Assembly: GCA_017537245.1 (NCBI GenBank)
Contig: JAFYLD010000012.1
Coordinates: 34,302-98,301, forward strand
Reading direction: 5' to 3'
Length of the DNA: 64,000 nucleotides
Source of the DNA: Clostridia bacterium
Lineage (GTDB): Bacteria > Bacillota > Clostridia > Oscillospirales > Acutalibacteraceae
Of this stretch, positions 23,959 to 32,867 are shown one piece after another (position 1 is the first letter of the stretch; each line of letters starts with the position of its first letter). The notes below the pieces were generated by a model. It saw only the letters and a list, made by a program, of their open reading frames with translations. It was not told the origin of the DNA and made no database searches. A program made the position numbers and the translations under genes.

Positions 23959-26486
23959 TAGAAACCTCCCTGCTCGGTACGAGCGATGATATCATCTTGT
24001 AGTGAACGTGAAAGCGTGGTAAATAGCGCACTATAACCCGCAACACGCACAACCAAAGATTTATATTTATCGGGGTTTTGCTGGGCATCACGCAAAGTCT
24101 CGCGACTTACTACGTTAAACTGCATGTGCATACCCTTTTGATCAAAGAAGCCACGAACAAGTGCCACAAAGCTTTCAAGTCCGCTAGGACCCGCAAGTGC
24201 GCTTGGGTGGAACTTCATATTAAATAGAGTACCATTAGACGCTATATAGTGGTCTAGTTTTGCTACCGAGTTTGCCGATGCGGTAGGACCTTTTATATCT
24301 CTGCCCGCCGCAGGACCAACACCGTCCGCGATTGGTGTAAAGGCTAGTCGACCATCTGGAGTAGCGCCTGTTTGTGCGCCCAACGGCACGTTAGCCGATA
24401 CAGGATAAAGACCTGCTTGGAACATACCACCACGTGGGTTTTTGTACTGTTCGAGCGGCTTTGTGTAAGTATAAGCAACGTCACGAGCAAAAGCGTCAAC
24501 GTCAGCAAGGTCATTGCCGTATTTTGGCAATTCGTTGATTTGCTCTAAAAGTTCGCTATAGCGTTTCTTGTCTTCGTCAGATAGAGGATTTTTAGCAACC
24601 GCAAGATAAATAGATTTAATATCTTCTGCGGTAAGCTTTTTACCATCAGCTACCAATTTTTCGGCAACCGTTCTTGTAAGTTTTTCGGCAGATGCCGCAT
24701 CCATATCAACACCAAAGTTGTTATCAAGAGCTCGCTTTAATTCGCAAAGTTTTATCACCTTTTTATCATAAACGAGCGTCTTAACAGCAAGTAGCGCGTC
24801 GGTCATATTTGCTATACCAAAGCCTTGCGGACCGGTAAAGTTATAAACCGCGCCACCCTCTTGCAAACTCTTGCCTCGACCAATGCAATCTTCTATCATG
24901 CAGGACTGGAAAGGTAGTGGACAACGTCTTGCGTGGGCAAGGTCGATTGCGTTATCGGCATTTACAAGCAATTTTATAAAGTAGTTCATTTGCGCTTTGT
25001 AAGCATCGTAGAACTTATCAAAAGTGGTGAATTCTTGTAGCTCGCCTGTTCTCGGGCCTACTTGAACACCCTTGTCAACACCGTTTGAGAAAACAAGTTC
25101 TAGTGGACGAAGCATATTAAAGAACGCCGCATCGTGCCAACCATCAGTTTTGGCGGGAGCTTGTGGCTCAACGCAACCAATGATGTTGTAGTTTCTAGCG
25201 TCCTCAAGCGTAACGCCGCGACTCATAAGAGAAGGAATAATGACTTCATCGTTATAGTAAGCCGGCAAACCTACGCCTGTTCTCGTTACCTCTGCCGCAC
25301 GGAGCAAAAACTCGTGTGGACTGCCGTTCCAAACTCGAACCGAGAAGGAAGGCATTGGTAACATTACGTGGAGCGTTGCGTTAATGCACATAAATGATAC
25401 GTCGTTTGTAGCGTCGTTACCGTACTTATCTTGACCGCCTGCAATAAGGTTTTGGAACAAACTGTAACCTGCAAAACCCTCGGCAGACGCCGCGTCACGA
25501 ACTTTGTTAAGGTCGTTTAGTTTTACCCAAATGCAGTCGATAAGTTCTTGCGCAAACTCACGCGTTATCTTGCCGGAGTTTAAATCCTTTTCAAAATAAG
25601 GATTCATATATTGGTCAAATCTACCCGGTGAAATTGAGTGTCCGCTCGACTCAACCTGTAAAAGCATTTGTACAAACCAGAAAGACTGACAAGCTTCGTA
25701 AAAGTTCTCGGCGCCGTAACGAGGAACTCTAGCGCAGTTTGCTGCGATTTTTAAAAGTTCTTCTTTTCTATTTGCGTCTAGTTCGCTCGCTGCCATCTCT
25801 TTTGCAAGAGTCGCATATCTGTCAGCGTAATTTATAACCGCATCGCAACTGATTATTACCGCTTGTAAAAACGCGCTACGTGAAGCGTAGTCGGCGTCGG
25901 CAACGTCAAGAGCCGCTAGAGCCGCATTAGCTTCAGCAATTATTCCCTTGTAGCCCTTTTCGAGCACCTTACCATAATCAACGGTAAAATGGCCAATACC
26001 ATTATAAAAATAGTTACCAACGGTAAATATATTGTGTTCGATAGCGGTTAGCGCCTCAGGTGACATAAAAGCGGTTGCTAGTTCACTTGTGGTTTTTCCC
26101 TTCCAATAAGGGTAAACCTCGCGGAGTTTTGCTTTTGTTTCTTCCGATATATAAAAAGGATCGGCACTACGAGTCGCTACTGTATCAAATTCGGCTTCTA
26201 ACCATTCGTAAGAATATTCAGGGAACACCTGACAACCACGCGGAGCTTTTGAATTACTACCAACAATCAACTCCTCGGGACGAATGGTAATCGGTAAATG
26301 CTCAAGAATATGAGCAAAAGCCTTTGCGCGTCGCAAAACGATAGGTTGTCCTTCGGTTTGTTTGTAGCTTTCTGTTATAAGCACAGCGCGGTCAGCCTCT
26401 ATCTCGGGCATCTTTGCGTAAAGATGATCGATAAGTCGCTGAATTCGCGGTGATTTTTCTATATTTTTTGTATATGTGTATGGCAT
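23958..26486 (-). CDS. Glycyl radical 1,2-propanediol (B12-independent diol) dehydratase
   Basis: 842 residues from the ATG at 26486 (GAGG nine bases before it); an in-frame start at 26663 would add a Trp/Phe-rich tail translated from promoter DNA. Removes water from 1,2-propanediol to give propionaldehyde. Motifs: active-site Cys438-Val-Glu440 in NIIGCVEPQAP, the glycyl radical loop VVRVAGYSALF with Gly817, H166 (GIGHFTVDY), and SSGHSISPGRFD (281-292). GCVEP is found in diol/glycerol dehydratases; choline lyase also has it, but locus content favours propanediol. It is the first gene of the locus, behind a strong promoter with operator-like boxes. Confidence 0.93.
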   Translation of the reverse strand: MPYTYTKNIEKSPRIQRLIDHLYAKMPEIEADRAVLITESYKQTEGQPIVLRRAKAFAHILEHLPITIRPEELIVGSNSKAPRGCQVFPEYSYEWLEAEFDTVATRSADPFYISEETKAKLREVYPYWKGKTTSELATAFMSPEALTAIEHNIFTVGNYFYNGIGHFTVDYGKVLEKGYKGIIAEANAALAALDVADADYASRSAFLQAVIISCDAVINYADRYATLAKEMAASELDANRKEELLKIAANCARVPRYGAENFYEACQSFWFVQMLLQVESSGHSISPGRFDQYMNPYFEKDLNSGKITREFAQELIDCIWVKLNDLNKVRDAASAEGFAGYSLFQNLIAGGQDKYGNDATNDVSFMCINATLHVMLPMPSFSVRVWNGSPHEFLLRAAEVTRTGVGLPAYYNDEVIIPSLMSRGVTLEDARNYNIIGCVEPQAPAKTDGWHDAAFFNMLRPLELVFSNGVDKGVQVGPRTGELQEFTTFDKFYDAYKAQMNYFIKLLVNADNAIDLAHARRCPLPFQSCMIEDCIGRGKSLQEGGAVYNFTGPQGFGIANMTDALLAVKTLVYDKKVIKLCELKRALDNNFGVDMDAASAEKLTRTVAEKLVADGKKLTAEDIKSIYLAVAKNPLSDEDKKRYSELLEQINELPKYGNDLADVDAFARDVAYTYTKPLEQYKNPRGGMFQAGLYPVSANVPLGAQTGATPDGRLAFTPIADGVGPAAGRDIKGPTASANSVAKLDHYIASNGTLFNMKFHPSALAGPSGLESFVALVRGFFDQKGMHMQFNVVSRETLRDAQQNPDKYKSLVVRVAGYSALFTTLSRSLQDDIIARTEQGGF

Positions 26487-26517
26487 AAGACAATACCTCA
26501 CTTTACTAGTTGTGTTT

Positions 26518-26546
26518 ATTATAAACCAAAACCACACAAAAGTCAA
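26518..26546 (-). promoter_or_regulatory. Strong sigma-A promoter of the dehydratase gene with operator-like box
   Basis: Minus-strand TTGACT (26541-26546), 17-bp spacer, TATAAT (26518-26523). The box TTTTGTGTGG (complement of 26532-26541) lies in the spacer and touches the -35. Further related boxes lie upstream: ACAAAAACC at 26548-26556, 26558-26566 and 26641-26649 on the plus strand. Confidence 0.8.
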
Positions 26547-26700
26547 CACAAAAACCAACAAAAACCAAACAAATTTAGTACAAAAAAAGATTTTTACACC
26601 TTTTTGTTGTCTTTTTTGTGTAAAAATGTGTGGTTTTTTCACAAAAACCAAAGTTATCCACATTTTTTGTCGATAACTTTTTGCACTTTTTCATTTAATT
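26547..26700 (-). promoter_or_regulatory. Repeat-rich control region upstream of the dehydratase promoter
   Basis: No coding potential was seen. The first part holds ACAAAAACC boxes spaced 10 bp apart (26548-26566). Further upstream are TGTGTGG (26627-26633) in the opposite orientation and another ACAAAAACC (26641-26649). A 9-bp inverted repeat AAAGTTATC/GATAACTTT (26650-26658 and 26672-26680, 13-bp centre) completes it. The spacing near one helical turn suggests cooperative regulator binding. Confidence 0.5.
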
Positions 26701-26717
26701 TTAGGACAAAAATAAAA

Positions 26718-26748
26718 AAACTCTGCTTTAAAAACTAAAGCAGAGTTT
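26718..26748 (-). terminator. Intrinsic terminator after the transketolase genes
   Basis: 13-bp arms (26718-26730 and 26736-26748), a 5-base loop, then TTTTTTTATTTTTG on the minus strand. It separates the housekeeping run from the microcompartment locus. Confidence 0.88.
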
Positions 26749-26768
26749 AAAAATTTTTAAAATTATTC

Positions 26769-27716
26769 TTATTTTTTAAGAGCGATTGCAGTTTTTGCCT
26801 TTTCTACGATGTTAACGGCTCTTAGACCGAACTCGTCAAGAAGCTTAACCGCAGGACCAGAATGACCAAACTGGTCGTTTACGCCAAGTTTTACTACAGG
26901 AACTGGTACTGTTTCGCAAATAACTTCGCTAACAGCCGAACCCAAACCACCAATTACTGAATGTTCTTCTGCAGTAACGATAGCGCCGGTTTCTTTTGCT
27001 GCCTTGATTATAATATCACGGTCAATAGGCTTAATTGTAGCCATGTTGATAATACGAGCGTTAATACCCTCGGCTTTAAGTAGGTCGTAAGCTTCGAGCG
27101 CTTCCTTAACCATAAGACCTGTCGCAATAATAGTAACGTCGTTACCCTCGCGAAGTTCTACGCCCTTGCCTATTTCAAACTTGTAGCTTTCATCGAATAC
27201 AACCGGAACAGGCAAACGACCAAATCTCATATAAACTGGACCATCACACTCAAACGCTGCGCGAACTGCGAGGCGAGCCTCGGTTTCGTCTGCAGGGTTG
27301 ATAACTGTCATACCAGGAATTGTACGCATAAGAGCGATATCTTCGTTACACTGGTGTGTTGCGCCGTCTTCACCAACCGAAATACCTGCGTGTGTTGCGC
27401 CGATAATAACGTTAAGGTGTGGATAACCTACCGAGTTACGAACCTGCTCAAAAGCACGACCTGCCGCAAACATCGCAAAAGAGCTAACCACTACCTTTTT
27501 GCCTGTTGCTGCTATACCTGCCGCAATACTTACCATGTTTTGTTCAGCGATACCGCAGTTATAGAAACGCTCTGGGTATGCTTTTTTAAATTTGCCTGTT
27601 TGGGTAGCTGCCGCAAGGTCAGCATCCATTACAATAAAGTCATCGCGCTCGGCGCCAAGTTCTACCAAAGTTTCACCAAAAGCCGCGCGTGTTGCAACTG
27701 TTTTAATATCTGCCAT
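26769..27716 (-). CDS. Transketolase, C-terminal subunit
   Basis: 315 residues, covering the pyrimidine-binding (about 1-175) and C-terminal (about 190-315) domains of transketolase. YNCGIAEQNMVSIAAGIAATGKKV contains the catalytic Glu of the pyrimidine domain, and IGATHAGISVGEDGATHQ is a family signature. With the N-terminal subunit just upstream (14-bp gap) it forms the split transketolase common in Clostridia, which moves two-carbon units in the pentose phosphate pathway. A DXS-type synthase is excluded by length and by the two-gene split. Confidence 0.92.
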   Translation of the reverse strand: MADIKTVATRAAFGETLVELGAERDDFIVMDADLAAATQTGKFKKAYPERFYNCGIAEQNMVSIAAGIAATGKKVVVSSFAMFAAGRAFEQVRNSVGYPHLNVIIGATHAGISVGEDGATHQCNEDIALMRTIPGMTVINPADETEARLAVRAAFECDGPVYMRFGRLPVPVVFDESYKFEIGKGVELREGNDVTIIATGLMVKEALEAYDLLKAEGINARIINMATIKPIDRDIIIKAAKETGAIVTAEEHSVIGGLGSAVSEVICETVPVPVVKLGVNDQFGHSGPAVKLLDEFGLRAVNIVEKAKTAIALKK

Positions 27717-27730
27717 TTCTCGCTACCTCC

Positions 27731-28567
27731 TTAGTTAAATGCAGCAAGAGCCGCTTTAAGTTCTGACATAGCAACTTCATACTGCTCATCGTTAGGAGCG
27801 GTACCATGCCAGCTAACTGAGTTTTCCATAAACGATACGCCTTTACCCTTTGTGGTGTTAGCAACGATTGCCACAGGCTTATCAACGGTCTTTGCTTCTG
27901 CGAGCGCCGCTTCAATAGCGTCAAAATCGTGACCATCAATAATAATTACGTGCCAACCAAAAGCCTCAAACTTTTTATCAACAGGCTTAGCGCTGTTTAC
28001 TTCGTCGATGGTACCGTCAATTTGAAGATTGTTAAGGTCAACGAACGCAGTAAGGTTAGAAAGATTTTTATGAGCGGCAAACATTGCTGCTTCCCAAACC
28101 TGACCTTCTTCTAATTCGCCGTCACCAAGAATTGTATAAACGTTATAGTTATCACCGAAATGCTTGCTTGAAAGAGCCATACCAACCGCGGTAGATATAC
28201 CTTGACCGAGAGAACCAGTCGACATATCAACACCTGGAATATTTTTCATATCGGGGTGTCCTTGTAGGCGAGAACCGATTTGACGAAGAGTAAGTAACTC
28301 ATCAGGTGAAAAATAACCACGCTCTGCAAGAGTTGCGTAAAGTGCGGGAGCCGCATGTCCTTTTGAAAGAACAAAACGATCGCGCTTTGGATCCTTAGGA
28401 GCGTTAGGATCAATATTCATCTCCTTAAAATAGAGATATGTAAGAATCTCTGCAATAGAAAGCGAGCCGCCCGGGTGACCTGCTTTTGCCGCGTGAACGC
28501 CTTCGATAATGCCGATACGAACTTTGCAAGCAATTTTTGCTAACTGTGTTTTAAATGTTGCTTCCAT
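27731..28567 (-). CDS. Transketolase, N-terminal (thiamine diphosphate-binding) subunit
   Basis: 278 residues. The ThDP motif runs from GDGELEEG through AFVDLNNLQIDG; KAGHPGGSLSIAEIL and LSKGHAAPALYA are the usual transketolase N-terminal landmarks. It needs the downstream subunit for activity. Its start lies 17 bp inside the end of the preceding HAD gene, so the two are translated from one message. A role in the sugar metabolism of the adjacent microcompartment is possible, but a terminator lies between the two units. Confidence 0.92.
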   Translation of the reverse strand: MEATFKTQLAKIACKVRIGIIEGVHAAKAGHPGGSLSIAEILTYLYFKEMNIDPNAPKDPKRDRFVLSKGHAAPALYATLAERGYFSPDELLTLRQIGSRLQGHPDMKNIPGVDMSTGSLGQGISTAVGMALSSKHFGDNYNVYTILGDGELEEGQVWEAAMFAAHKNLSNLTAFVDLNNLQIDGTIDEVNSAKPVDKKFEAFGWHVIIIDGHDFDAIEAALAEAKTVDKPVAIVANTTKGKGVSFMENSVSWHGTAPNDEQYEVAMSELKAALAAFN

Positions 28568-29399
28568 TTTTGAGTTTCCTTTCGGTTAGATAATCTATAA
28601 AATCGGCAACTGCGCCGTTTTTTGCCTCACATACTAATGTTTTAGCAACCGCCTTTACCTCATCGGGCGAATCAACAAGCGCCGCGCCGATATCGGCGGT
28701 TTTTATCATCTGAAGGTCGTTAAAGTAATCGCCTATTGCGTAGCAACAACCTTCTTTAATATTCAACTTTTCGCAAAGCACCTTTAAAGTAGTCGCTTTT
28801 GAAACGTTTTGGGGAACGTGTTCATAGTAATAACGGCGTATACCATCAATAGTCGCAGTGGTGTCAACAAACTGTGAACTATGTTTGCAGTTTGCAATAA
28901 CTTTTTTTACAACGTCAGCTTCTCCCAAATTACTAAAAAGATATAAAACCTTGTTCCAATTATACTCGAGTGCTTCTTCAAAAGAAACGGGTGTAGCATC
29001 TAAATCCTCGTATCTTTCGTGGTCGATGGTTTCTTGGTTGCAATTTACAACCAAAACCTTTTTACCACTATGAATTTCAATGCCCACCGTATTACAGCGA
29101 TTTAACACTTCTTTTACTATATAACAATCTTCCTTTGGAACGAACTGTTCGTATAAAGCATAGTCTTTATTAAAATCGTATATCACGCTGCCATTTGCAA
29201 CAATAGATGGAGAAAGATTCGCGATTTTTGAAGTAACGCTAGAAACAGCGCCTGCCGTCCTGCCGGTAGCTAGCGAAAACGCGCCGCCCTCGCTAACAAA
29301 GTAGGCTATTTTATCTATGTTTATTTGTGGCAAGACGTCGCCTGCCACCAAAGTTCCATCTACGTCGCTTGCAAGCAAGCATCCATCAAATATTCCCAC
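28551..29399 (-). CDS. Cof-type HAD-superfamily phosphatase
   Basis: 282 residues starting with GTG at 29399 (AAAGGAGTGCTCAG before it). HAD motif I is SDVDGTLV, motif II LATGRTAG, motif III uses Lys near KATTLKVL, and motif IV is AIGDYFNDLQMI. The C2B-type cap between about 80 and 190 is the Cof/YbiV class, which hydrolyses sugar phosphates or flavin precursors; the substrate cannot be assigned. It overlaps the pseudouridine synthase end by 14 bp and the transketolase start by 17 bp. Confidence 0.87.
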   Translation of the reverse strand: MGIFDGCLLASDVDGTLVAGDVLPQINIDKIAYFVSEGGAFSLATGRTAGAVSSVTSKIANLSPSIVANGSVIYDFNKDYALYEQFVPKEDCYIVKEVLNRCNTVGIEIHSGKKVLVVNCNQETIDHERYEDLDATPVSFEEALEYNWNKVLYLFSNLGEADVVKKVIANCKHSSQFVDTTATIDGIRRYYYEHVPQNVSKATTLKVLCEKLNIKEGCCYAIGDYFNDLQMIKTADIGAALVDSPDEVKAVAKTLVCEAKNGAVADFIDYLTERKLKNGSNI

Positions 29400-30300
29400 C
29401 TGAGCACTCCTTTAAAAACTTTGTAAAATACTCTGGCAAATCACTAGTAAACTCCATATACTCACGTGTTGCAGGATGAATAAAACCAATTTTTCTTGCG
29501 TGCAGGCATTGGCCGCCAAGTTTGGTAATAACCTTGTGCGGACCATAAACATCATCACCCGCAACCGGATGACCGAGTGATGCCATGTGTACGCGTATTT
29601 GATGAGTACGTCCCGTTTCAAGTCGTAATCTAACGTGAGTAAAATTACCAAATCGCTCAAGTACGGTATAGTGCGTTACCGCCTCTCTACCACCCTCGAC
29701 AATGGCCATCTGTTTGCGTTTTACGGGATGACGCGCAATTGGCGCGTTCACTGTTCCCGTATCGTTTTTAAGATTACCATATACAACTGCTTCGTATTCA
29801 CGTGTGAGCGAATGCTCGGCAATTTGCTCTGCTAAAATTAGATGAGCGTTATCATTTTTTGCAACAAGCAGTAGTCCGCTTGTGTTTTTGTCTATTCTAT
29901 GTAAAATACCGGGTCGCATAACGCCGTTAATACCCGAAAGACTATCACCACAATGATAAAGAATAGCATTTACAAGTGTGCCGCTATAATTACCCGCCGC
30001 AGGATGAACTACCATATCTTTAGGCTTGTTTACCACCAAAAGATGCTCGTCCTCATAAACGATGTCTAGCGGTATATTCTCGGGCTCTACTGTATATTCT
30101 TGAGGGTCGGGTATTGTTATATCGACCACGTCACCATTTTTAAGTTTTGTATTTTTAGCCGCCTTTTTTCCGTTTACCAAAACGTTGCCGCCATCGATTA
30201 ACACAGTCGCATACGAACGAGTAATTTCTGCTTTTTCGGCTAAAAACACATCAAGACGGCGGACTAAACCGTCGTCAATAATGTAATTAAATATTTTCAT
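29386..30300 (-). CDS. rluD: RluA-family 23S rRNA pseudouridine synthase
   Basis: 304 residues from the ATG at 30300; an in-frame start at 30363 would only add residues that overlap lspA. An N-terminal S4 domain (RRLDVFLAEKAEITRSYATVLIDGGNVLVNGK) precedes the synthase domain, with the catalytic Asp in HRIDKNTSGLLLVAK. ETGRTHQIRVHM and DDVYG also match RluD. It sits directly after lspA, the usual Firmicutes order (lspA then ylyB). The symbol rluD is by similarity; the target uridines are not certain. Confidence 0.92.
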   Translation of the reverse strand: MKIFNYIIDDGLVRRLDVFLAEKAEITRSYATVLIDGGNVLVNGKKAAKNTKLKNGDVVDITIPDPQEYTVEPENIPLDIVYEDEHLLVVNKPKDMVVHPAAGNYSGTLVNAILYHCGDSLSGINGVMRPGILHRIDKNTSGLLLVAKNDNAHLILAEQIAEHSLTREYEAVVYGNLKNDTGTVNAPIARHPVKRKQMAIVEGGREAVTHYTVLERFGNFTHVRLRLETGRTHQIRVHMASLGHPVAGDDVYGPHKVITKLGGQCLHARKIGFIHPATREYMEFTSDLPEYFTKFLKECSGGNI

Positions 30301-30814
30301 CGTTGTCTTTTTCTGACGATTTAAAGTCTGCGGTTGCCCTAGACTTTTGTCTTTGCTCGTCAATGATGCTCTTTACCAATGATAACATAATAAGTCCCGC
30401 GCCAATTACTATTGAGCAGTCTGCAACGTTAAATATTGGAAAATCAATAAACGCAAATTCTAAAAAGTCAACAACCAATCCGCCGTTAAATATGCGGTCA
30501 ATCATATTGCCGACGCCACCCGCCAAAATTAAGGTTGCGGCCCAAAACATAATCTTATCTCGCAAACCCCATTTAAGTAACAAGGCAATTCCGGCAAGCA
30601 TTACAACAATAGTAATAGAAATAAGCAACCACGTATAGCCGCCAAGCATACCCCAAGCGGCGCCGTCATTGTGTATATAGGTTATATTTAATACACCCGG
30701 AATAAAATCATACGAAGTGTTCATTTCCAAGTTAGCGTTTACCAAAAATTTAGTTAATTGATCCGCGCCTAAAATAATTGCCGCTGTAACTATCGCCAAG
30801 ATATATGATAGCAA
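30287..30814 (-). CDS. lspA: Lipoprotein signal peptidase (signal peptidase II)
   Basis: 175 residues with four membrane helices; cleaves prolipoprotein signal peptides in the membrane. The start codon is TTG at 30814, with AGGAG nine bases before it. Conserved elements: GADQLTKFLV (helix 1), NDGAAWGML, and the catalytic Asp pair in GGVGNMIDRI and DFPIFNVADCSI. It has a longer than usual hydrophilic tail (about 150-175). It is part of the divIVA, lspA, rluD series. A lipoprotein substrate is encoded at 42239-43249. Confidence 0.94.
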   Translation of the reverse strand: MLSYILAIVTAAIILGADQLTKFLVNANLEMNTSYDFIPGVLNITYIHNDGAAWGMLGGYTWLLISITIVVMLAGIALLLKWGLRDKIMFWAATLILAGGVGNMIDRIFNGGLVVDFLEFAFIDFPIFNVADCSIVIGAGLIMLSLVKSIIDEQRQKSRATADFKSSEKDNDENI

Positions 30815-30826
30815 AAAGTGTCACTC

Positions 30827-31633
30827 CTAAAATAAATTATCTTCCTCTTCGGTTGGTTCGTCATCAAGATCAAACTCATCAGCGTTTATAACAAAACCCG
30901 CATTTCCCGAAATTGCCTCAATAATTTTTTCTGCAGGCTCTTCGATTTCTTCGTCTTCGTCTACAACAGAGCCGATGCTTGCAGGGTTTTGTATATATTC
31001 TTGAATGGTAGGAATATTATCAAATTCCTTTGCAACCGCAGTTGCAATCTCTTCGGGTTCGCTAGTTACTGTGTCTGGAAGAGCTGCCAAAAGTTCAAGA
31101 TGCTCTTTGTATTTAGCAGTAACCTCTGCTTTAAATGCAGCGATCTCTAACTTCATCTTGTTAAACAAGCTTTGCTGACGCTCCACACAATCTTGAGTAG
31201 CGCTCTCAACAGCGGCTTGCTTTTTCTCTGCGTTAGCAATGATTTTTTCAACGTCGTTTTGAAGCGCATCTTTACGCTCGCCAGCTTTTTTGTCGAACGC
31301 GTCGGTTAATTCTTTTTCTTGTTCTGTAATCTTTTCTATACTTGCTTGAGCGTTAGAAATAATTTCAGCGCTCTTTACCTTAGCTTCTTCAACAATTTGA
31401 TCGGCAAATTTTTGAGCACTGATAAGAACGTTTTGAATATTACCTTGAGCATTTCTTGCATCTTCCAAATCGGTTTTAAGCTCATTTATTTTATTATTCA
31501 TCTCATTAAGAGTGCGTTCAAACTGTTCATAGTCTGCCTCTACTTTATCTAAAAGAACGTCAACCTCATCCTTTTTGTAACCGCCCATAGCGGTAGAAAA
31601 ACGAACGTTTCTTATTTCATTTGCACTTAACAT
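30827..31633 (-). CDS. divIVA: DivIVA-domain cell division/polarity protein
   Basis: 268 residues. The N-terminal membrane-curvature domain (ANEIRNVRFSTAMGGYKKDEVDVLLDKV) is followed by a long coiled coil (about 30-190) and an acidic tail rich in Glu and Asp. It localises to division sites and poles and recruits partners. The tail is longer than in Bacillus DivIVA (about 164 residues). It is in the conserved sepF, ylmH, divIVA order of the Firmicutes division cluster. Confidence 0.92.
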   Translation of the reverse strand: MLSANEIRNVRFSTAMGGYKKDEVDVLLDKVEADYEQFERTLNEMNNKINELKTDLEDARNAQGNIQNVLISAQKFADQIVEEAKVKSAEIISNAQASIEKITEQEKELTDAFDKKAGERKDALQNDVEKIIANAEKKQAAVESATQDCVERQQSLFNKMKLEIAAFKAEVTAKYKEHLELLAALPDTVTSEPEEIATAVAKEFDNIPTIQEYIQNPASIGSVVDEDEEIEEPAEKIIEAISGNAGFVINADEFDLDDEPTEEEDNLF

Positions 31634-31645
31634 AGTATATTCTCC

Positions 31646-32377
31646 CTATACATATTTATTATACTGTAAAATAATTCTACCTTTTTTAGAAAGGTTATCG
31701 CAAGACGTAATCTCAAATTTTCCTTTTTGTCTTACTGTGATTTTATCTTGCGCTTTAATAGTGAGCGTCGATTTAGTAACGCCTATCGAATTTACTGCAA
31801 CCAAACCGTCAGTGATTTTATCGCTTGCCTGTGTTCTGGAAATATTGCAAATCGCTGCAACCACACAATCAAGTCTGGTTGACGCTACCGTTACGCTAAA
31901 TTCCTGCTTTTGACCTAATTGTGGCAAAGGCTCACTATAACCTAGAGTAAGATTTACACCAACGTTACCAATTTTACTAATTTGAGTTAATACAAACTTA
32001 GAAATATCATTAGCAACAAACGCAACCGTCCTACCCTCACCAACCAATATATCGCCTACCGACTCACGCGTAATACCAAGCGCCATCAGTGCGCCTAGAA
32101 AATCACGATGAGAAAGCTTGTCGCACGAGCGGTATGTAAAGGTGATTGCAGTAATAGGAAATCCAGTTTCTTCGCACCAATCAGGCAGTACGCCAAGCAT
32201 TACTCTTTCGGCAGAGTCGTACCCACCAAAAAAGCTATGATTTTCACCAATAGAGAACTGTTTTGCCGCTACTGCTGTTTCTTCTGCTGTTAAAAACGAA
32301 GTGAATTTAGGCGAGTTGGATTTTTGACAAATTTGCTTTAAATCCTCAACTCTTGCAGGCAAAAGTTTTATATCCAT
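31646..32377 (-). CDS. ylmH: YlmH-like S4-domain RNA-binding protein
   Basis: 243 residues. The C-terminal S4 domain (RLDCVVAAICNISRTQASDKITDGLVAVNSI, about 170-200) and the N-terminal part with GGYDSAERVMLGVLPDW identify YlmH. Homologues bind stalled 50S-peptidyl-tRNA complexes in ribosome quality control and were first noted through the division cluster. Its ATG overlaps the sepF stop codon. Cytoplasmic. Confidence 0.9.
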   Translation of the reverse strand: MDIKLLPARVEDLKQICQKSNSPKFTSFLTAEETAVAAKQFSIGENHSFFGGYDSAERVMLGVLPDWCEETGFPITAITFTYRSCDKLSHRDFLGALMALGITRESVGDILVGEGRTVAFVANDISKFVLTQISKIGNVGVNLTLGYSEPLPQLGQKQEFSVTVASTRLDCVVAAICNISRTQASDKITDGLVAVNSIGVTKSTLTIKAQDKITVRQKGKFEITSCDNLSKKGRIILQYNKYV

Positions 32378-32844
32378 TAAAAGTAAAGTTTGCCGTCCTC
32401 AAATTCTTCTGGCAAAAGTTCGCCCATAACGTCTACACCGCGAGCTACGATGATAAAGGTGTTTTTAGCAACCTTTCTCATGTTACCGCCGTTAGCGTAA
32501 GCAACACCGCTTAAAAAGTCAACTACTCTGCGACTAATTTCTTTTTGACAATCTTCTAGGTTAAGAACTACTGTTTTGCTTTCGTTAAGATGGTCTGCAA
32601 TAGTTGTTACCTCGTCAAAACGCTCCGGCTTTACAAGAACAACTTGTAAACCGCTGCTACTTTGCGAATAATTTATAGCTTTTGATTTTATAAGTTTTGC
32701 AGGAGCTTCTTTTTTAGTACCGTAATAAGATTCTTCGACGTTTCTTTCGCGTGTTGGACGTTCCTTTTCCTCCACTACTTCATCCTCGTAATCATCCTCA
32801 TCAGATATTACCATAATGTTTTTGATTTTGTCCCAAAGACCCAT
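32377..32844 (-). CDS. sepF: Cell division protein SepF
   Basis: 155 residues. An N-terminal amphipathic helix (MGLWDKIKNIMVI) for membrane binding, an acidic then basic linker (about 15-60), and a C-terminal SepF domain (VVLVKPERFDEVTTIADHLNESKTVVLNLE and ISRRVVDFLSGVAYANGG). SepF tethers FtsZ to the membrane and shapes the septum in Firmicutes. Its position between yggS and ylmH is the standard order. Confidence 0.94.
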   Translation of the reverse strand: MGLWDKIKNIMVISDEDDYEDEVVEEKERPTRERNVEESYYGTKKEAPAKLIKSKAINYSQSSSGLQVVLVKPERFDEVTTIADHLNESKTVVLNLEDCQKEISRRVVDFLSGVAYANGGNMRKVAKNTFIIVARGVDVMGELLPEEFEDGKLYF

Positions 32845-32867
32845 AAGTACACTTCCTTCTTTTAAAT

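Noticed and set aside
26654-26662. Exact DnaA-box sequence TTATCCACA
   Set aside because: Single copy, no cluster of boxes, no dnaA/dnaN or AT-rich unwinding element; one chance match per window of this size is expected.
26487-26663. In-frame 59-residue Trp/Phe-rich extension of the dehydratase, which would look like a membrane anchor
   Set aside because: It is translated from the promoter and operator region; the ATG at 26486 has its own ribosome site, and the family fold begins there.
26769-28567. Transketolase pair as part of the microcompartment operon
   Set aside because: A strong terminator (26718-26748) and a separate dehydratase promoter divide them, and neither subunit has a targeting helix.
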